Shown piece after piece: positions 41,528-58,500 of a stretch of 64,000 nt of DNA. This DNA is from Carallia brachiata (taxonomy: Eukaryota > Streptophyta > Magnoliopsida > Malpighiales > Rhizophoraceae). The DNA lies in the NCBI GenBank assembly GCA_021464245.1, contig JADCRB010000004.1, forward strand, positions 3,706,236 to 3,770,235. Direction: 5' to 3'. Made by a program: the position numbers and the translations under genes. Positions within the stretch are counted from its first letter, which is position 1, and every line of letters starts with the position of its first letter. The notes under the pieces were generated by a model. That model saw nothing but the letters and a program-made list of their open reading frames with translations, made no database searches and was not told the origin of the DNA.

Positions 41528-44185
41528 ATGGATTTAGAGTGTGTTTTCGCTTCGAGTTCGAATTCTTCTTCTTCTTCTGGGAGTTCTTCGTCGTCGGCGG
41601 TGGTGCCGATGGCGGATCGGATAGAGCTGGAGGCGGCAGAGGCGCTGGCTGATTTGGCGCATTCTGGAACCAGAGGGAGTGGCGGCTGTGATTCCGGCAC
41701 TCAATGGGGGAGTAAAGGGAAGCGCGCCAAAAAGCGAGTCAAAAGTGAGTCCCCGGCGGCTGACCCAGTCTTTAACGCCGCCCCGCCCCGCTCGCCTCCG
41801 GCTTCGTCCCCGTCCCTGGTTAGTTAACTATATATATATATATATACCCTTTTATGTTGTAGTTCTTTGTATTTTTTTTTATTATGTAACTAATAAAGTG
41901 CATCACTTGGGTGTGGTGTTGGGTAGGTTTTCCTAATTAGTAGGCGAAATCTTGCTAATCGTCATAATGTCCGGAAAAAATGAGATTCATTACTATTTTT
42001 GTAATAATGGTTTAACGAAGAAAAAAGGGTAATTCTTATGTTTATTTATTCTAAGGAATGGAGAATGCTTTTACCAGGACCCAGACAAAAGCCATTCATT
42101 CTAGTAGTGTTTAGTATAAGTAAGAGATCATGTCTCTTTGTGAAGTTGTTTCGTTATGTTTTTCTTGCAAGTTCATATGCATATTAGACTTTTGGACTAT
42201 TTTGAGGTTTTTTAGGCATCAGTTTTAAGAATAAATTTATTAACTCTAGAGTAAATTTTGACAAGAATCATGGGATGAAACTATTCTGTAATTGGACAGC
42301 AAAATCTAATCTGAGTGCTTGTTAGGAGAATGGGAAGGGGGGATTGCAGGAGAAGGGAACGGTTTTGGGCATGATTTTTAGAAATGTATATATCTTTTTT
42401 ATGGCAGGATAAAACAGTGGAAAATCAGCAGCTTTGTGAACCCACTTGCTTAGACGTAGAGTTCGATCCTGTCAAGGTTGAGGCTGATGGAGATTTACGT
42501 AAAGCAAGTCCTAACTATGCAAAAAGTTATCCGCCCTTGGGAGGCGGTAGGGCGAGACAAAATCTGACTGAGGTAAATCTCCATTGCTCTGCAATCCCTC
42601 TCTGTACGTGGTTATAAGCAACTGAAGTTGAAGCTTTCCCACTCAGGCTGAAAAGGAAGAACGAAGACTACGTAGGATATTGGCAAATAGAGAGTCAGCG
42701 AGACAAACAATCCGCCGACGGCAGGTAAACTTTTAGTCAGTTTGTTGTCTATTGTTCCATATTAGCCTATTGTTCCAAGCTAATATGGTCAAATGAGTAC
42801 TGAACTATATATCATGTACAAATTCATTTTTGGTTATAAGATAATCTCTTTATCTTGTCTTTGCCTCAGGCTGTATGCGAGGAGTTAACTAGAAAAGCTG
42901 CTGATCTAGCATGGGAGAATCAAAACCTAAGGAGGGTAGGAAATGCTTCCTTCATCGGATTCTTTGTGCTTTCCATTTCAAAATTTTTCTTTTGCCATAA
43001 TAATTAGGTTGTATTATGCATTCATATAGAGATAGTTTTGAGTTGAAAAGAATTTGAAGTTCCAATCTCCTTTCATCTTGAAAACTGACATTGAATGCGT
43101 TGAACTTTAATGACGTTAGCTTTTTAACATTTGATTTTATTGCTGAGAAGGAAATGGAGTCGGCATTGAAAGAGTATCAATCTTTGGAGACCACAAATAA
43201 GCACTTAAAGGCTCAGGTGAGATGTAATTGGATTCCTTCCGTTATTCTTGGATCTAATTAATTGTTGACTTTAAGAAATTGTTTATTCGTATAATTATTC
43301 TTAGCTCTATTGTTTTCTTGCTGATTTTGCCAGTTGTTTAAGGTAGTTAAAACTGAGGCAGAGGAATCCCTAGCAGATCTCAAGCCAGGCCCTTTTGAGA
43401 TTCATGGCACTCCCTCTAAAAACTGTCCACTGCTGATATATAATCAGCATCCATTTTCACAATTTTGCTGGCCTTCCATTCTTCAAACCTCAGATCCTGC
43501 CCAATCACATCACAGGCCTCCACATGCTATTGTTATTCCACCAAACATTCCCATTCCAATTAGTGGGAAGCTTGATTCATGTCAGCAAGGACAAGAGACC
43601 TCCACTAATGTGAATGGGACAATAACTCCTTTATATGTGTTGCCGTGTCCGTGGTTTTTACCACTTGCTGATCACAGTAATGGACTGTCCCCCCACCACT
43701 CATTCTCCTTAAAGCATGTGCAAAATGCAGATTGTGTGGATAATCAAGTTAGTTCTAGTACATCATCCGGAGTTGCGGCATTCACGGAGAATGGACATCC
43801 CTCTTTTGCGGTAAAAGTCAAGTCAGAAACTGCAAGCTCAAATGGAATCGGAGTTATTGATGATCTGAACGAGATGCCAATGGGATCTCCCCCTGATGGA
43901 GGTGGTCAATGTGGAGTAACTCACCCTATGATTCCAAATTTTGTAGCGAAAAGTCATGTTAATAATGGCAGTGAACCACAGTCAGTTCAAGCTTCCATAA
44001 TTGCAGGTATTTGCTCAAAATCCAGTCAACTAATAAGTGATCCACCAGAAAAGAACCAAGATCCATATAAGTTCCAGATTAAGAAACTGCTGGATGCAAC
44101 TGCCGCAACAGAGGCAAGGAGGAGGAGGAAAGAGCTTACAAAGCTAAAGAACCTGCATGGCCGCCAATGTCGGACAAACTGCTGA
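41528..44185 (+). CDS. bZIP-like transcription factor, 505 aa
   Basis: Six exons: 41528-41818, 42408-42572, 42647-42724, 42870-42935, 43151-43216, 43334-44185, with an intact frame. The basic region LRRILANRESARQTIRRRQ is at residues 160-178, followed by a leucine/hydrophobic heptad stretch (EELTRKAADLAWENQNL, EYQSLETTNKHLKAQLF). This fits bZIP, with N-R-E-S-A-R conserved and an unusual T-I-R-R-R end. The N-terminus has a Ser-rich tract (residues 9-23) and a basic NLS-like KGKRAKKRVK (63-72). The long Pro/Ser-rich C-terminus contains DLNEMP (399-404), an EAR-type repression motif, and a final basic segment ARRRRKELTKLK. Four psi-K-x-E motifs are present. The start is the first ATG giving MDLECVF. 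Target genes are unknown. A repressor role is an inference. Confidence 0.92.
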
Positions 44186-46194
44186 GCTTTTAACGGAAGT
44201 TTTGGGTAGCCTCTTGACTAAACAAGTTATGGGAATCTGAGCAGTTGAACCCAGTAGAGATCAATATGGAAGTACTAAAGGCCTCTAAAGAGAACATAGA
44301 TCAACCTTCATATTGATTATGCATCTCCGGGACTTTTTTTTTTTTTTTTTTCGAGTTCACTTCTTTTCCATGTCCGTGGACTTGAGGCAGAAAATTTCTG
44401 CATGTTTAATTATCTTACTGCCATGCATAAGCATGAATAGCATGACTAAATGAAAGCTGGGGGAAGCCAAAGATCATAACAGCTGAGAAGAGTGTAAACC
44501 TTCTTTCTGACTCTCTATACCCTGTTTTTTTTGGAATGGGGCACGGAACGAGTATTTATCTCAAGAGAATTATGCTGCCATTTTGATAAGAACAGTTCCA
44601 TAATGGGTTGGAATGATCGGAGGGTTTGTAACAATATATTGTAAGATAGTTTTCTTCTTGATGGCTCTTCAGTCTTTACAAATATTACGATTTGAGGCAT
44701 TGAAGCCACTGATAGCCGTCGCTTAGAACATCAGCTAATCAACCTTTCTACGGGTCGGTGTCATGTTAGTGGTGCAAATTTTTTGTATCCGTTAATCCTC
44801 TTGTGGTATAAAGTTGATATGCTCGGGATTTGCTTTCTTGAACCCGCACTTTTGTGAGCTGTCCACTAGCCACATTTAGAAATGAGAAAAAGCTGGTGGC
44901 CAGACGTAAGTTTTAAAATTAGGTTTATACGTACTTAATTTTATAATTACGAGTAATTTTTATATAACCATAATAATAAAAATTAATATAAAAAATATTA
45001 TTATTTTTTTATTTCATATTTTTTAATTATGATTTTATAAAAAGAATTCGTTTTCATAAATTAAGTCTATTTTGACGGTGTTCGAAAATCTGCGTCTGTT
45101 CGTGTGATAGGACCTTTTAAAAATAGGACACTTTGTTTTGTTGGTCAGTACATGGTGAAGGCCGAAGTCTTTAGGAGCCATCTTATTGGCTTGGCAGTAC
45201 ATTGCAAACTTGATGGCCACGATTTCTTACGAATTTGGCCAACAGTGCAAGTAGTGCTCGCACCATGACGGCTAACTGTTTTGTGTGTTCTACATGGACA
45301 ACCATTACTGGGGGCGGCAGCATTTTTCATACATCTTTGGCTTCTTGTTTCCAGTGTTCGTGCTGCTACTGTGAAAGAGCAGCTTGTGTTTGACAAAGGA
45401 GTCCAATTAAGTAGACGTGTAAAAGTGATACGTAGAGCATATATATTACACTCAGTAATTTTGTTTTTTAGTAAAAAGTTTAATTTTTTTTAAAAAAATA
45501 TATATAAAAAATATTTTATATTTTTTTATAAAAATAAAAAAATATTATCATTTATAATGTGTTTACTCCATCATCTAATTTTTATGTGTCTGTATGTATC
45601 TTTTAACTTTTGACAAACTTGCCGCGTGGCTAGGCGTTTGACAAATTTGCGAAGTTTGATGTCTTCGGCTCTTTCCCTCAAAAAAAAAGAAAAGATGTCT
45701 TCGACTCTTTTGAGTGCTTTTGGACTGTGGACTCTGTGTGCGTGCCCATTCACCCGGCCGCGTACTGCCCGCCTAAGCACTGCTTCTTTCTTTCCTTTTG
45801 TTTTTAGGGATAATGGAATTTGCCGAACAGACCTAAGGTTTATTCAACAAGGGCTTATCTCCATTGACAAGTGTAAACCATGTGTTGGTGAAGGAAAGAT
45901 CAATTGAACTGTCTCAGGATATTAAACTACGCAGATCCATGATACTTTTGTCATTTTAGATTATCTTCAGCACGAGAAAAAAAATGGTGTCTGAGAGGGG
46001 GCCAGAAATCCCATCCTATGACCTGCTAAAATCATCAAGGCGATGAAGAGCCAAGTGCTTGGACGGCGATGAATTTCCTTAGTGAGGCCACTGTTCTGCT
46101 TCAGAAGCAACCAGTCATTAAGTGGCAAGTAAAAAGACAACTCTGGTTAGTGGTACGAAAATAAATCGTGCAACTACAAATGATAGTCGAGAGA
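44186..46194. other. Convergent spacer between the bZIP and subtilase genes
   Basis: bZIP 3' UTR, AT-rich DNA and the subtilase 3' UTR. Frames at 45145-45396 and 45281-45493 lie in a GC-richer patch (about 45100-45420) but show no domain I recognise and no intact gene structure. Confidence 0.5.
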
Positions 46195-50201
<4,007 letters not shown>

Positions 50202-51060
50202 TTTGGGTTGTACGATATCTTTCTGACAATGCGAGAGAATTGGAAACTTGCATTAAATAGGTGGAGGGGAGAGAGAGGGCCATGACTGTGTGTCAGCTGT
50301 TCCATAACACTACTGCATATAGACACACACTTTTCCATCTCTTCCGCCTAAGTTATGGCGCTAAAATAGCCATTGACTGAAAGGCCAAGAGATGAACAAT
50401 AATAGGGCATATGCTTTTATTTAAGATTCAAGACTCCAAAAGTTTGTTTTAATCAAAGAATGATCAGAGTTTGGTGGCTTGGCTTGTGGATCTTGCAGCC
50501 GGTGACCGACTAAAACTGATCCAAATCCAATTACAAATCCAATTAACATACCAAGAGAGTCAAGACAGACGGACTTTTTCATCACAACAAACTCGGATGG
50601 TTTCTGTTCGAAAGACAGCAGGCACACTGACCATCACCTACGTTTGCAACTGCCGTCATGTAACTGTTGCCGCCACAGGACAGGATTTTCATCGTTAGAA
50701 CACTGGGGAGTTGGAACGGTTTAATAGTGAGAAATTGGAGTTAAAGAAGTCAGAACCACGTGTCATCCGTGGAACGAAACGAAAATCAACTTCCCGACCT
50801 GGGTGATTCTAGTTGAAAAAAAGTTGGTGTACTGTTATTTTATGGTTTTTAGGTTAGGTTTCGGTTGAAATTAAAATTATTATTTTTTAAATAAAAATTA
50901 ATATTTTTAAAATATTTATTATTTTTATATTTTAAAAATAATAATTATCGTTCTAAATATAACACTTACATCTCATCCCAAAACAAAACTCAAAATAAAA
51001 TCACGATACTCATTGTAGTTTACTGAACATAAACTCACGCTCATTCAATTCTAAATCATA
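50202..51060. other. Subtilase upstream region
   Basis: Expected promoter of the minus-strand subtilase. No gene is seen. The open frames at 50421-50698 overlap on both strands without domains. Confidence 0.5.
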
Positions 51061-52083
51061 ACGACACATTATATACTTTAAAACAATTGTGAGAACCGTA
51101 ACTAATGATTATAATTTTATATTTTTTAATTTGTGTTTAATCGTGTCCATTTATTCGTATCTCCATAACTTGTTTGAAAAAATACTTACAATTTCGTGAA
51201 GGGTATCAATTGGGTCAGGGTTCCTTCTGCCTCTCAATTCTGAAAGGACCTTTTCCTACAATATTAGCTAAGGCTAAAGCCGGGCGTTGTATGACGCCAG
51301 ATTGCTTAGCATAAAATTTGGGCAAAATTCAAGGATTAGTCCCTTTTAGTTAACTGTTTTTTAAATTTACACTCTTATGTAAAGGAAAATGATTGCTGGA
51401 AGCGAATTGGTTAGATGCAGTGTGGACGCGTTAATTGTTGTGTATAATGTTGATATGTTTATTGCATATTAAATTTATCTATAAATTTTATAAGTTTTTA
51501 TAATTTTTTAACTCTATTAATTTATGATATATAATAATATTAAAGTTGATGTACAATAAAAATAAAAAAAAATATGTGTAAAAAAAATAAATAAGTCAAC
51601 TTTACGTCTTTAAGTTTTTCCACATCGCTGTATCAGCACTCGAATGTAAACCATGTTCGCCGCTTTTTGGCAGTAATTGAAAGAGGGTTTGAAGGGTGAA
51701 GTTAGTGGTACAAGTGTTGTAATTATATTGAAAAAATGTAGAATAAAAACATTTAAAATTTAAAATTAGATGGATGATATTTTAAATTTAAAATATAAAA
51801 GTTACAAATTATATACTAAATAAAAAAATTTCTTACAAAAAAATAAACTGATTCCACTAAAAATACAACAAATTGCATTTTAACAAGAAACTTTTTCGGG
51901 TGAAAAAGATGTTTTTGGTTAATCAATTACGTGGTGCTTTCATAACCGTCATCGAAGGAATAGTGTGTTGACCATGATGTCACGTCATCAAGAAACGGTG
52001 ACGTGGTTAATGACTTTTTTCTTAAAAAAAAGAAATTAATTTTTTAAAAAGAAACTTATTTTTTAAAAATAAGAAAACTTGTT
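51061..52083. repeat. Tandem segmental duplication, unit 1
   Basis: Starts with TATATACTTTAAAACAATTG-like sequence and contains, in order, block A (TGTGAGAACCGTAACTAATG ... GCGTTGTATGACGCC, to 51292), block B (ATTGCTTAGCATAAAATTTG, near 51294-51372) and block C (CAATTACGTGGTGCTTTCAT ... AAATAAGAAAACTTG, about 51895-52083). The same blocks follow in the same order from 52084. No coding sequence. Confidence 0.82.
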
Positions 52084-52439
52084 TTTCAAAAATTATATAC
52101 TTTAAAAAAATTGTGAGAACCGTGACTAATGATTATAATTTTATTTTTAAATCTGTGTTTAGCCGTGTTCATGTATTCGTATCTCCATCACTGTTTTGAA
52201 AAAATGACCACAATTTTGTGAAGGGTATCAATTAGGTCAGGGACTTAGGGCTCCTTCTTCCTCTCAAGTCCACCTTTTCCAACGATAGCATCTAGGGCTA
52301 CAGCTTGGCGTTGTATGACGCCTTGATAACTTGAAGTATGACATATACATGCAGTTAACACATGTACGTGAAAAAGACACATGATTGCTTAGCAAGCTAC
52401 GAATGAGTTCATCTTTCAAGGAAGTACTCTAGTCCCAAA

Positions 52440-53802
52440 CATGGTTGTCAAAACAGCGATCCGGATCGTAAAATCGTATAATCCTACGATCTTATATTTA
52501 GCTCACGATCCGGATCGTTCAAAAAGTCGTTCATACATGGAATCGCTGTAGAGTTGCGATTTTAGTCGTGGGATCAGGGAGATCGTTGCAAAACGGAGAA
52601 ACACGCATCAGGAAGCTATTTCACAAATCACAACCATCATGAGATGCTTCTTCCTTTTTCTTTTCTTTTTACATTCGTTCTTCCAAAGCTAAAATCTAAA
52701 CTTTATTTCAGCTTGCCATCAAACGCATTACGCATCACAGATCAATTTCGCCTTCATCTCTAGATTGATTTTCGTCTTCGAATCTTCGTTCTTCTTTTCT
52801 TTTTATTTTCTTAGTTTCTCCTCAACCCAATTAAAGGAGAGTACAAACAGGCTTGTGGATCTTTCCAACCAAAAATAAAGTAAAGGGTGTTGTGTTTTTC
52901 CGTTTCTTTCTATGGGTTTTTAATTTCCAACTTTCAATTTGAATTTTATATTTTTTTGGCTAATTTTCATTGTATTTTGGTTGATTCTTGATGGTTGTAG
53001 TTTTTATTGAATGAGCCGTTGCTTACATAAATTGGAGATTTGCTCGGTCGTTAAAGAGGTTAGTTGATTTTATGTTTGTTTACTTTCCTCGTTGTGTATA
53101 TTTGTCTTCCCTGTCAAATGAGAAGTTCCTTGTTTACTTGCCCTTTTGGTAAACAAACAGAAAACATGAACATTTTGTGGAAAAGAGCTAAATTTTAGTT
53201 GCCAAATCATAGAAAAAAACTAGTAACTATATTCTAAAATTTACTGAAGTACTAAGCATTTGCAATTTTTTTCCTGTTTCAGTCTTGTCTTGCAGACTCG
53301 GAATGAGGGCAGGTGTTGTGGATTTTGGGTACAACTGTAATATAGAAAATGTTGGATTTTGGGTACAACTATAATATAGAAAATGTTAAAGAAGTGCTGC
53401 AAACTTATGAGAATTATAATGACTTTGTAAATCAAGGAGATAATGATTCAAATTAAGTTGTTAATTATGAATGATGATGTATTATTTTGTGTATTATTGA
53501 ATATTAATAGTGATCAAAATAATTTAGATACGAATTGTCTTGAATATGAATTATCTTGACCGGTTAGCGAGTGATTGATGCTTTAATTGTTATTCTAATA
53601 TATATACGAGATTGTTTATACTTAAATTTTAATATAAAAAATTTATAGTATGCATAAAAATTAAAAATTATATTTTTATTGTTATTTTTAATTTTTTTTT
53701 ATTAATTTTGATAGAATCTTACAATTTTACGATCCGATTTTACGATTTGATCATGACATCTCCAAAACAATTTTAAATAGAATTCTAATTTTAACAACCT
53801 TG
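52440..53802. mobile_element. hAT-like non-autonomous element nested in the LINE
   Basis: The ends CATGGTTGTCAAAA and TTTTAACAACCTTG form a 14-bp inverted repeat with 12 matches, next to inverted GATCCGGATCG/ACGATCC-rich zones. It is flanked by a perfect 8-bp target-site duplication GTCCCAAA at 52432-52439 and 53803-53810, diagnostic of hAT insertion. The 1363-bp interior has no transposase that I recognise. It includes a 34-bp tandem duplication near 53320-53387 (GGATTTTGGGTACAACT units). Confidence 0.87.
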
Positions 53803-53810
53803 GTCCCAAA

Positions 53811-54340
53811 GCTTTGGTGCGTTGGATACACTATCTCTTTGTGGACGTGTGCTCTGCTTTTGTGCTACCAGGTGAGGAGATTCTTTCAATCCCTTGTATT
53901 GTTGGATGGAGTCGGCCGCCAATGGGGTTTATTAAAATAAATGTAGATCGCATTTCGCAAAGAAATTTGGGTCACGTTGGTTTTGGTGGAGCTTTTCGTG
54001 ATTCTTGTGGTATTTGGCGTGGGGGTTTTGTTGGGTATGCAGGGATGGTTATGAATATGGTCGTAGAGTCGTTAGCAATTAGGCGGAGCCTAGAAATTGT
54101 TTGGGAGATGGAGTATAGAAATGTGATTTTGGAGACTGATTCTTAAGAAGCATTACACTTGATTTCTAACCAAATGGGACGTATTCATCATCTTATCAAG
54201 CTACTGGCTGATATTCATTTTTTTAGGGATATAAATTGAAACTTACATTTTAACATGTGCTTAGAAAAAAAAATTTTGCACTGATTTTCTCACTAAATTG
54301 GGAGCCTCTAGATTTTTGAGCGATAGTTTCATAGAGTACC
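53811..54340 (+). pseudogene. LINE-encoded RNase H-like domain, broken
   Basis: The frame from about 53814 gives WSRPPMGFIKINVDR, GFGGAFRDSCGIWRGG, ESLAIRRSLEI and NVILETDS, the usual pattern of the RNase H-like domain at the 3' end of plant LINE ORF2. It then meets a TAA at 54144-54146, after which similarity continues (EALHLIS) through further stops. Not functional. Confidence 0.8.
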
Positions 54341-54875
54341 CACCGCCTGCACTAGTAAGTCTTCTTCATAATGATAAATACGAAACAATGTTTATTAGGT
54401 AGTAAATTGTGCTTTGGTCTTTCTTCTTCTACAGGGGTACCCAAAAAAAAAAAAAAAATGATTACTTAGCATAAAATTAGGGCAAAAACAAAAAATTAGT
54501 CCCTTTAGTTGACAGTTTTTTAAATTATGTTCACTACGTTCACCACTTTCTGGTTGTAATTGAAAAAATGTTTTTTCGTTTGTCAATTACATGGTGCATT
54601 CATGTCGTCATCGAAGTAATTGTTTCTTGACGTGCTTAATGCCTTTTTCTTAAAAAAAAAAGAGATTGATTTTTTAAAAAAGAAACTAATTTTTTAAAAA
54701 TAAGAAAATTTGTTTTTTAAAAAATAACTAGTGGATGCACATCATGTTAATTATCCTTTTTTTTTTTTTCTTTTCATTTGTGTTACAAGAAAACTCGAAA
54801 GTTTGTCTAAGAAGAATAGAACCATTATAACTCCAACATAAGACATTCCAACTAGTAACACTAAAAATATAAAAA

Positions 54876-55231
54876 ATTAATATATAAAAATATCGCTAAC
54901 TTTATTTAAAGTAATAAATTTAGTATCAATTTTAAAAAATAACAAATTTAATATGAACTTATCTAAAATAATAAATTTAACACGTTGTGAAATTTCTTAA
55001 ATAAAATTGATCTATTTTGATAATGTAATATTAATTTATATAATTATCATATTATCGAAATAAATATATTTTAATAAATTTATCATCAAAACTGACAAAT
55101 TCTCTTTATATATATTATTATATGTTAAATTTATTATTTAAATAAAATTAATACTAAATTTATTACATTTAAAAATTAATATTACATCTATTACTTTAAA
55201 TAAAATTAATGATATTTTTATATATTAATTC
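54876..55231. mobile_element. Foldback MITE, copy 2 of the family at 23934-24260
   Basis: Outer arms carry TTAATATATAAAAATATC and its complement. The core CGTTGTGAAATTTCTTAAAT ... ATTATCATATTATCGAAATA is the reverse complement, with a few changes, of the core of the element at 23934-24260. Confidence 0.7.
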
Positions 55232-55566
55232 AAATATAAAACTTAAAGGTTATTCATTGAGGAACTTTCCCCCCTTCGATGACTTCAGTTACTCATTAAA
55301 TGATTTTTTTTTTCCCGTCGATTGGCTCCTTCTGGCTAATGAAATGACGATTGCTAATTGCAAAGAAGTAAATTATGTCATATGATCATAATAAATAAGA
55401 TTTGACTTCACCATTAGAAAAATGCCAACCCAGATGCAATCATTTCAGAGCACCCAATATTACCTCCAATTAGGTTAATCAGGAATACCTCCAATTGGAA
55501 AACCATTGAAGCAATTGATACAAAACCAATAGACAAGGGCCGTGACACACAACATAATTAAGAAGT

Positions 55567-58500
55567 TCATAGCCTTAGGTATTTCTGTCTGGCAGACCAT
55601 TTATCAACAACAGAAAACTCGATCTCTTGGCATCTTACAATTCCTGTGGCTCCTCCGGAGCACAACCATCTCTCACTTCCCTTGTTCATATTCCATCTAA
55701 CCCTATGAACGGCAACAAGTTTGGAAGGGATAACTGTGATTTCGTTTCCGGCTCCACCCATTTCACTCTCTTTCTTTGGTATACTGTTTTGCTCTTCTTC
55801 ATCTCTGCATATCAATGCTCGATCCTCTCCCAACTTTTTCTTGCCTCTGTTTTGAGATTTCGCTTTGTCTTTGCTTTTGTCTCGCTCTTCATCTGTGTAT
55901 ATCAATGCTGGATCCTTTCCTAACTTTTTCTCCTTGCTGTTTTCAGATTTTGCTTTGCTTTTCCTCTTGAAGACTACCGAAGTTTCTTCTGATATGGATT
56001 CTGGGTCAGCATCATCACCATAAGATAAAGCTGCAAGAAGTTGATGAAATTTAATAATGCTCAAAGAGTTGAGGACTGGCTAGTCTACTGAAAGGTATCC
56101 ACCATTATAGTTGCCAAAGGTACCTAGTGGTTGAATTTCTGCGTCTGAACATATTGCCCTCTTATTGCTCATTCCTTGAGCGTGATATGACTCCGTAAAG
56201 GAGCCCTGTAAAGCTCTTGAATTGTTCCCAACATCACTTCCTAGCTTCTTCGAAGTTGGAGGAATATGTGGTAATGGTGTGTTTACAATAACAGCGCTGT
56301 CATCCTCACTAGTCGTAAGTGACCAACATATAAAATGCAGGGGCGAATTCCTTGCGGGATCTTTCTCCACTTTGGTTGTAAGCTATTTACCCAAAAAAAA
56401 AAAAGGAAAGGAAGAAGAAACCATGATTTGATAAATGCCCAGGAAATTTGGGAAAAAAATGTGGACTAACATGTGGAATATATTGGAACTCCTCACCATG
56501 AACGACTTGGGAAAAAACAGGCACCAACCCGACGATTACACCCAAATTGCATAGAAATGACTCAACACGGAACCAGTCAGTTGTATGTTTTGGCCCAAAT
56601 TTCTCCCCTCCTACATGCATGCACAAAAAGCACAAGGATCTCGTGGAACAAGTAATGCTAACGTAAACAAAGAATTCAGTGTAGTGGTCAAAAAAAATTT
56701 CAGGGTGAATGTTTCGTGTAGATGCTGCATTCCCACCAGCCCAAGGCACTCGATCATTGTGCCATGAGTTATTAGTGATCCCATCTATCAATGGTCTGCT
56801 TTAGCAATTAATAGTTCCTTTTTTTTTTTTTGAGAAGAGCAATTAACAGTTCCTTGCAAGGAAAGATGAGGAATAATATAATAACACACTAATATGCTTT
56901 GTAATTGTGTGTAGAATATTGGAGGGCTAGCATGACCAAATAATTTCCGGAGATCTACTGACCTGAAAGCGACGAACAGTACCATCTGCCCCGCAGTAAG
57001 CAACCATGCCTATAATTTAACATTTAAATTAACAAATAAGTTTTCCACATAAAGATAAAATGAAAATTTTTTAAAAAAAATTAGTAGAACATAATTAAGT
57101 ACTTTGGAAATGGGATCGATGGATCATAGGCCTGGCAGCAGTTACATGGAAAGCAGGATTGGATTACAAGTCTCCCATCATAATTTTAAGAAATTTGTGC
57201 CTCCGAAACATTGTCTTTCAAAATAGGACATGCAATTCAGAGAAAACTTTAGTGCTTTGGAGGAACATGCAAAGATACAAACAAAACTTTCTCCCTAAAG
57301 AAGATGCAGTTTGCTGAGCATACAAAGTCTTGATGTTGGCACTTGAAGTAGCTCAAGATGTCCGCCCTTGAAGTAGTTCAAGATGTCCAAAGATAAGCAG
57401 GATATACTCATAAAAGCTTTACACAAGCACGCTAAGCTAGAAAAATAAAACCAGGATGCTTGCAGCAGTAAAGATGATTAAACCCTTAAAAAAAAAACAG
57501 AAACAAATAACATTTAAAGTACTCAGAAGGATGGTCCAATGTCGTATGCTGCGCTTAAATAGGAAACATGGCTGTTGATGTCTCACTGTACTCTTACTAT
57601 TAAATCTGACATAAATATTGGGCTCAAAATGTTGCAGGCTGTGCTTTCCATCCCTACTTTCCATTAAGCAAGCACAAAATCACATCATCCGCCAATGAAA
57701 CTAAATGAAAAGCACAAGAGACTTACCAGTAAGTCTTGACACGTGAATACTCCAGATAGCAAAGGACAGACCACGAAGAGTGTGAATGCCATATTGTTTT
57801 GGTCCAACAGTAGGTGTTCCATTGACAGGAGCATTATAAGCAGCCTTCACCAAACTGAGGAGTTTCAATGAACCATCATCGAAGGACAAAATAATACATC
57901 TGAACACAATGAGAATGAATGATTAACTAGAGAAAAAAAATACTACCAACAAAATCCCAAACTGCTACTTAGTCTGATAAAGAAAATCATACAACACCTT
58001 GGATCTGCCAACCAATCCAGAGAATATATGAATTTTGGAAGCGGTCGTAAATCCCATAGAGGTCGGAATGGATCACTGCAGGCAACCAGAAGTGTATAGT
58101 TCTTAGAGTGGCATGTCACTGGGAGAACAATTGATACCAAACATTTATGCAAATGCCATGATTGCCCTAACTCGTGCAATTGACGACACATGGTTCATTC
58201 CTTCTCTTCTTAAAAAGCCAAGTACTGGCACATATGGTATGTCAAGGGCATTTATTTTAATTATTTCATGCAAATATTTAAAATCAAATTCAGCTCTGGG
58301 CTGTCTGCTCTTATGACTTCCAAATTCAAAGAAGACAAAATTAGGTCACTCTCAGTTGAGAAAGCATCCAGAAAGAAATTTGACGACTCTAAAGCATGCC
58401 AAGAGACTATCACATATTGCAATTATAAAGAGATGCAATGAGCAAACCCATTATTCATGATAGCTTGCACGATGCCAACATATCATTCCTCAGTAATGTT

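Larger units (their letters stand above)
52381..54470 (+). mobile_element. 5'-truncated LINE with target-site duplication, itself interrupted
   Basis: The flanks 52381-52393 (ATGATTGCTTAGC) and 54458-54470 (ATGATTACTTAGC) match at 12 of 13 positions. The insert ends in a 16-A tail (about 54443-54458). LINE sequence is 52394-52439 plus 53811-54457 (about 690 bp). It encodes an RNase H-like domain near the 3' end. The intervening 1.36 kb is a younger hAT-like element. Confidence 0.85.
52084..54732. repeat. Tandem segmental duplication, unit 2, interrupted by a nested insertion
   Basis: Block A recurs at 52084-52322, block B at about 54459-54533 and block C at about 54560-54732. Blocks A and B are separated by the LINE insertion at 52394-54457. 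Unit 2 also lacks part of the sequence found between B and C in unit 1. Unit 2 begins exactly where unit 1 ends, as expected of a tandem duplication. Confidence 0.8.

Noticed and set aside
45145..45493. Overlapping frames in a GC-richer patch between bZIP and subtilase
   Set aside because: Neither strand shows a recognisable domain, consistent splice sites or a complete gene. Possibly a pseudogene relic.
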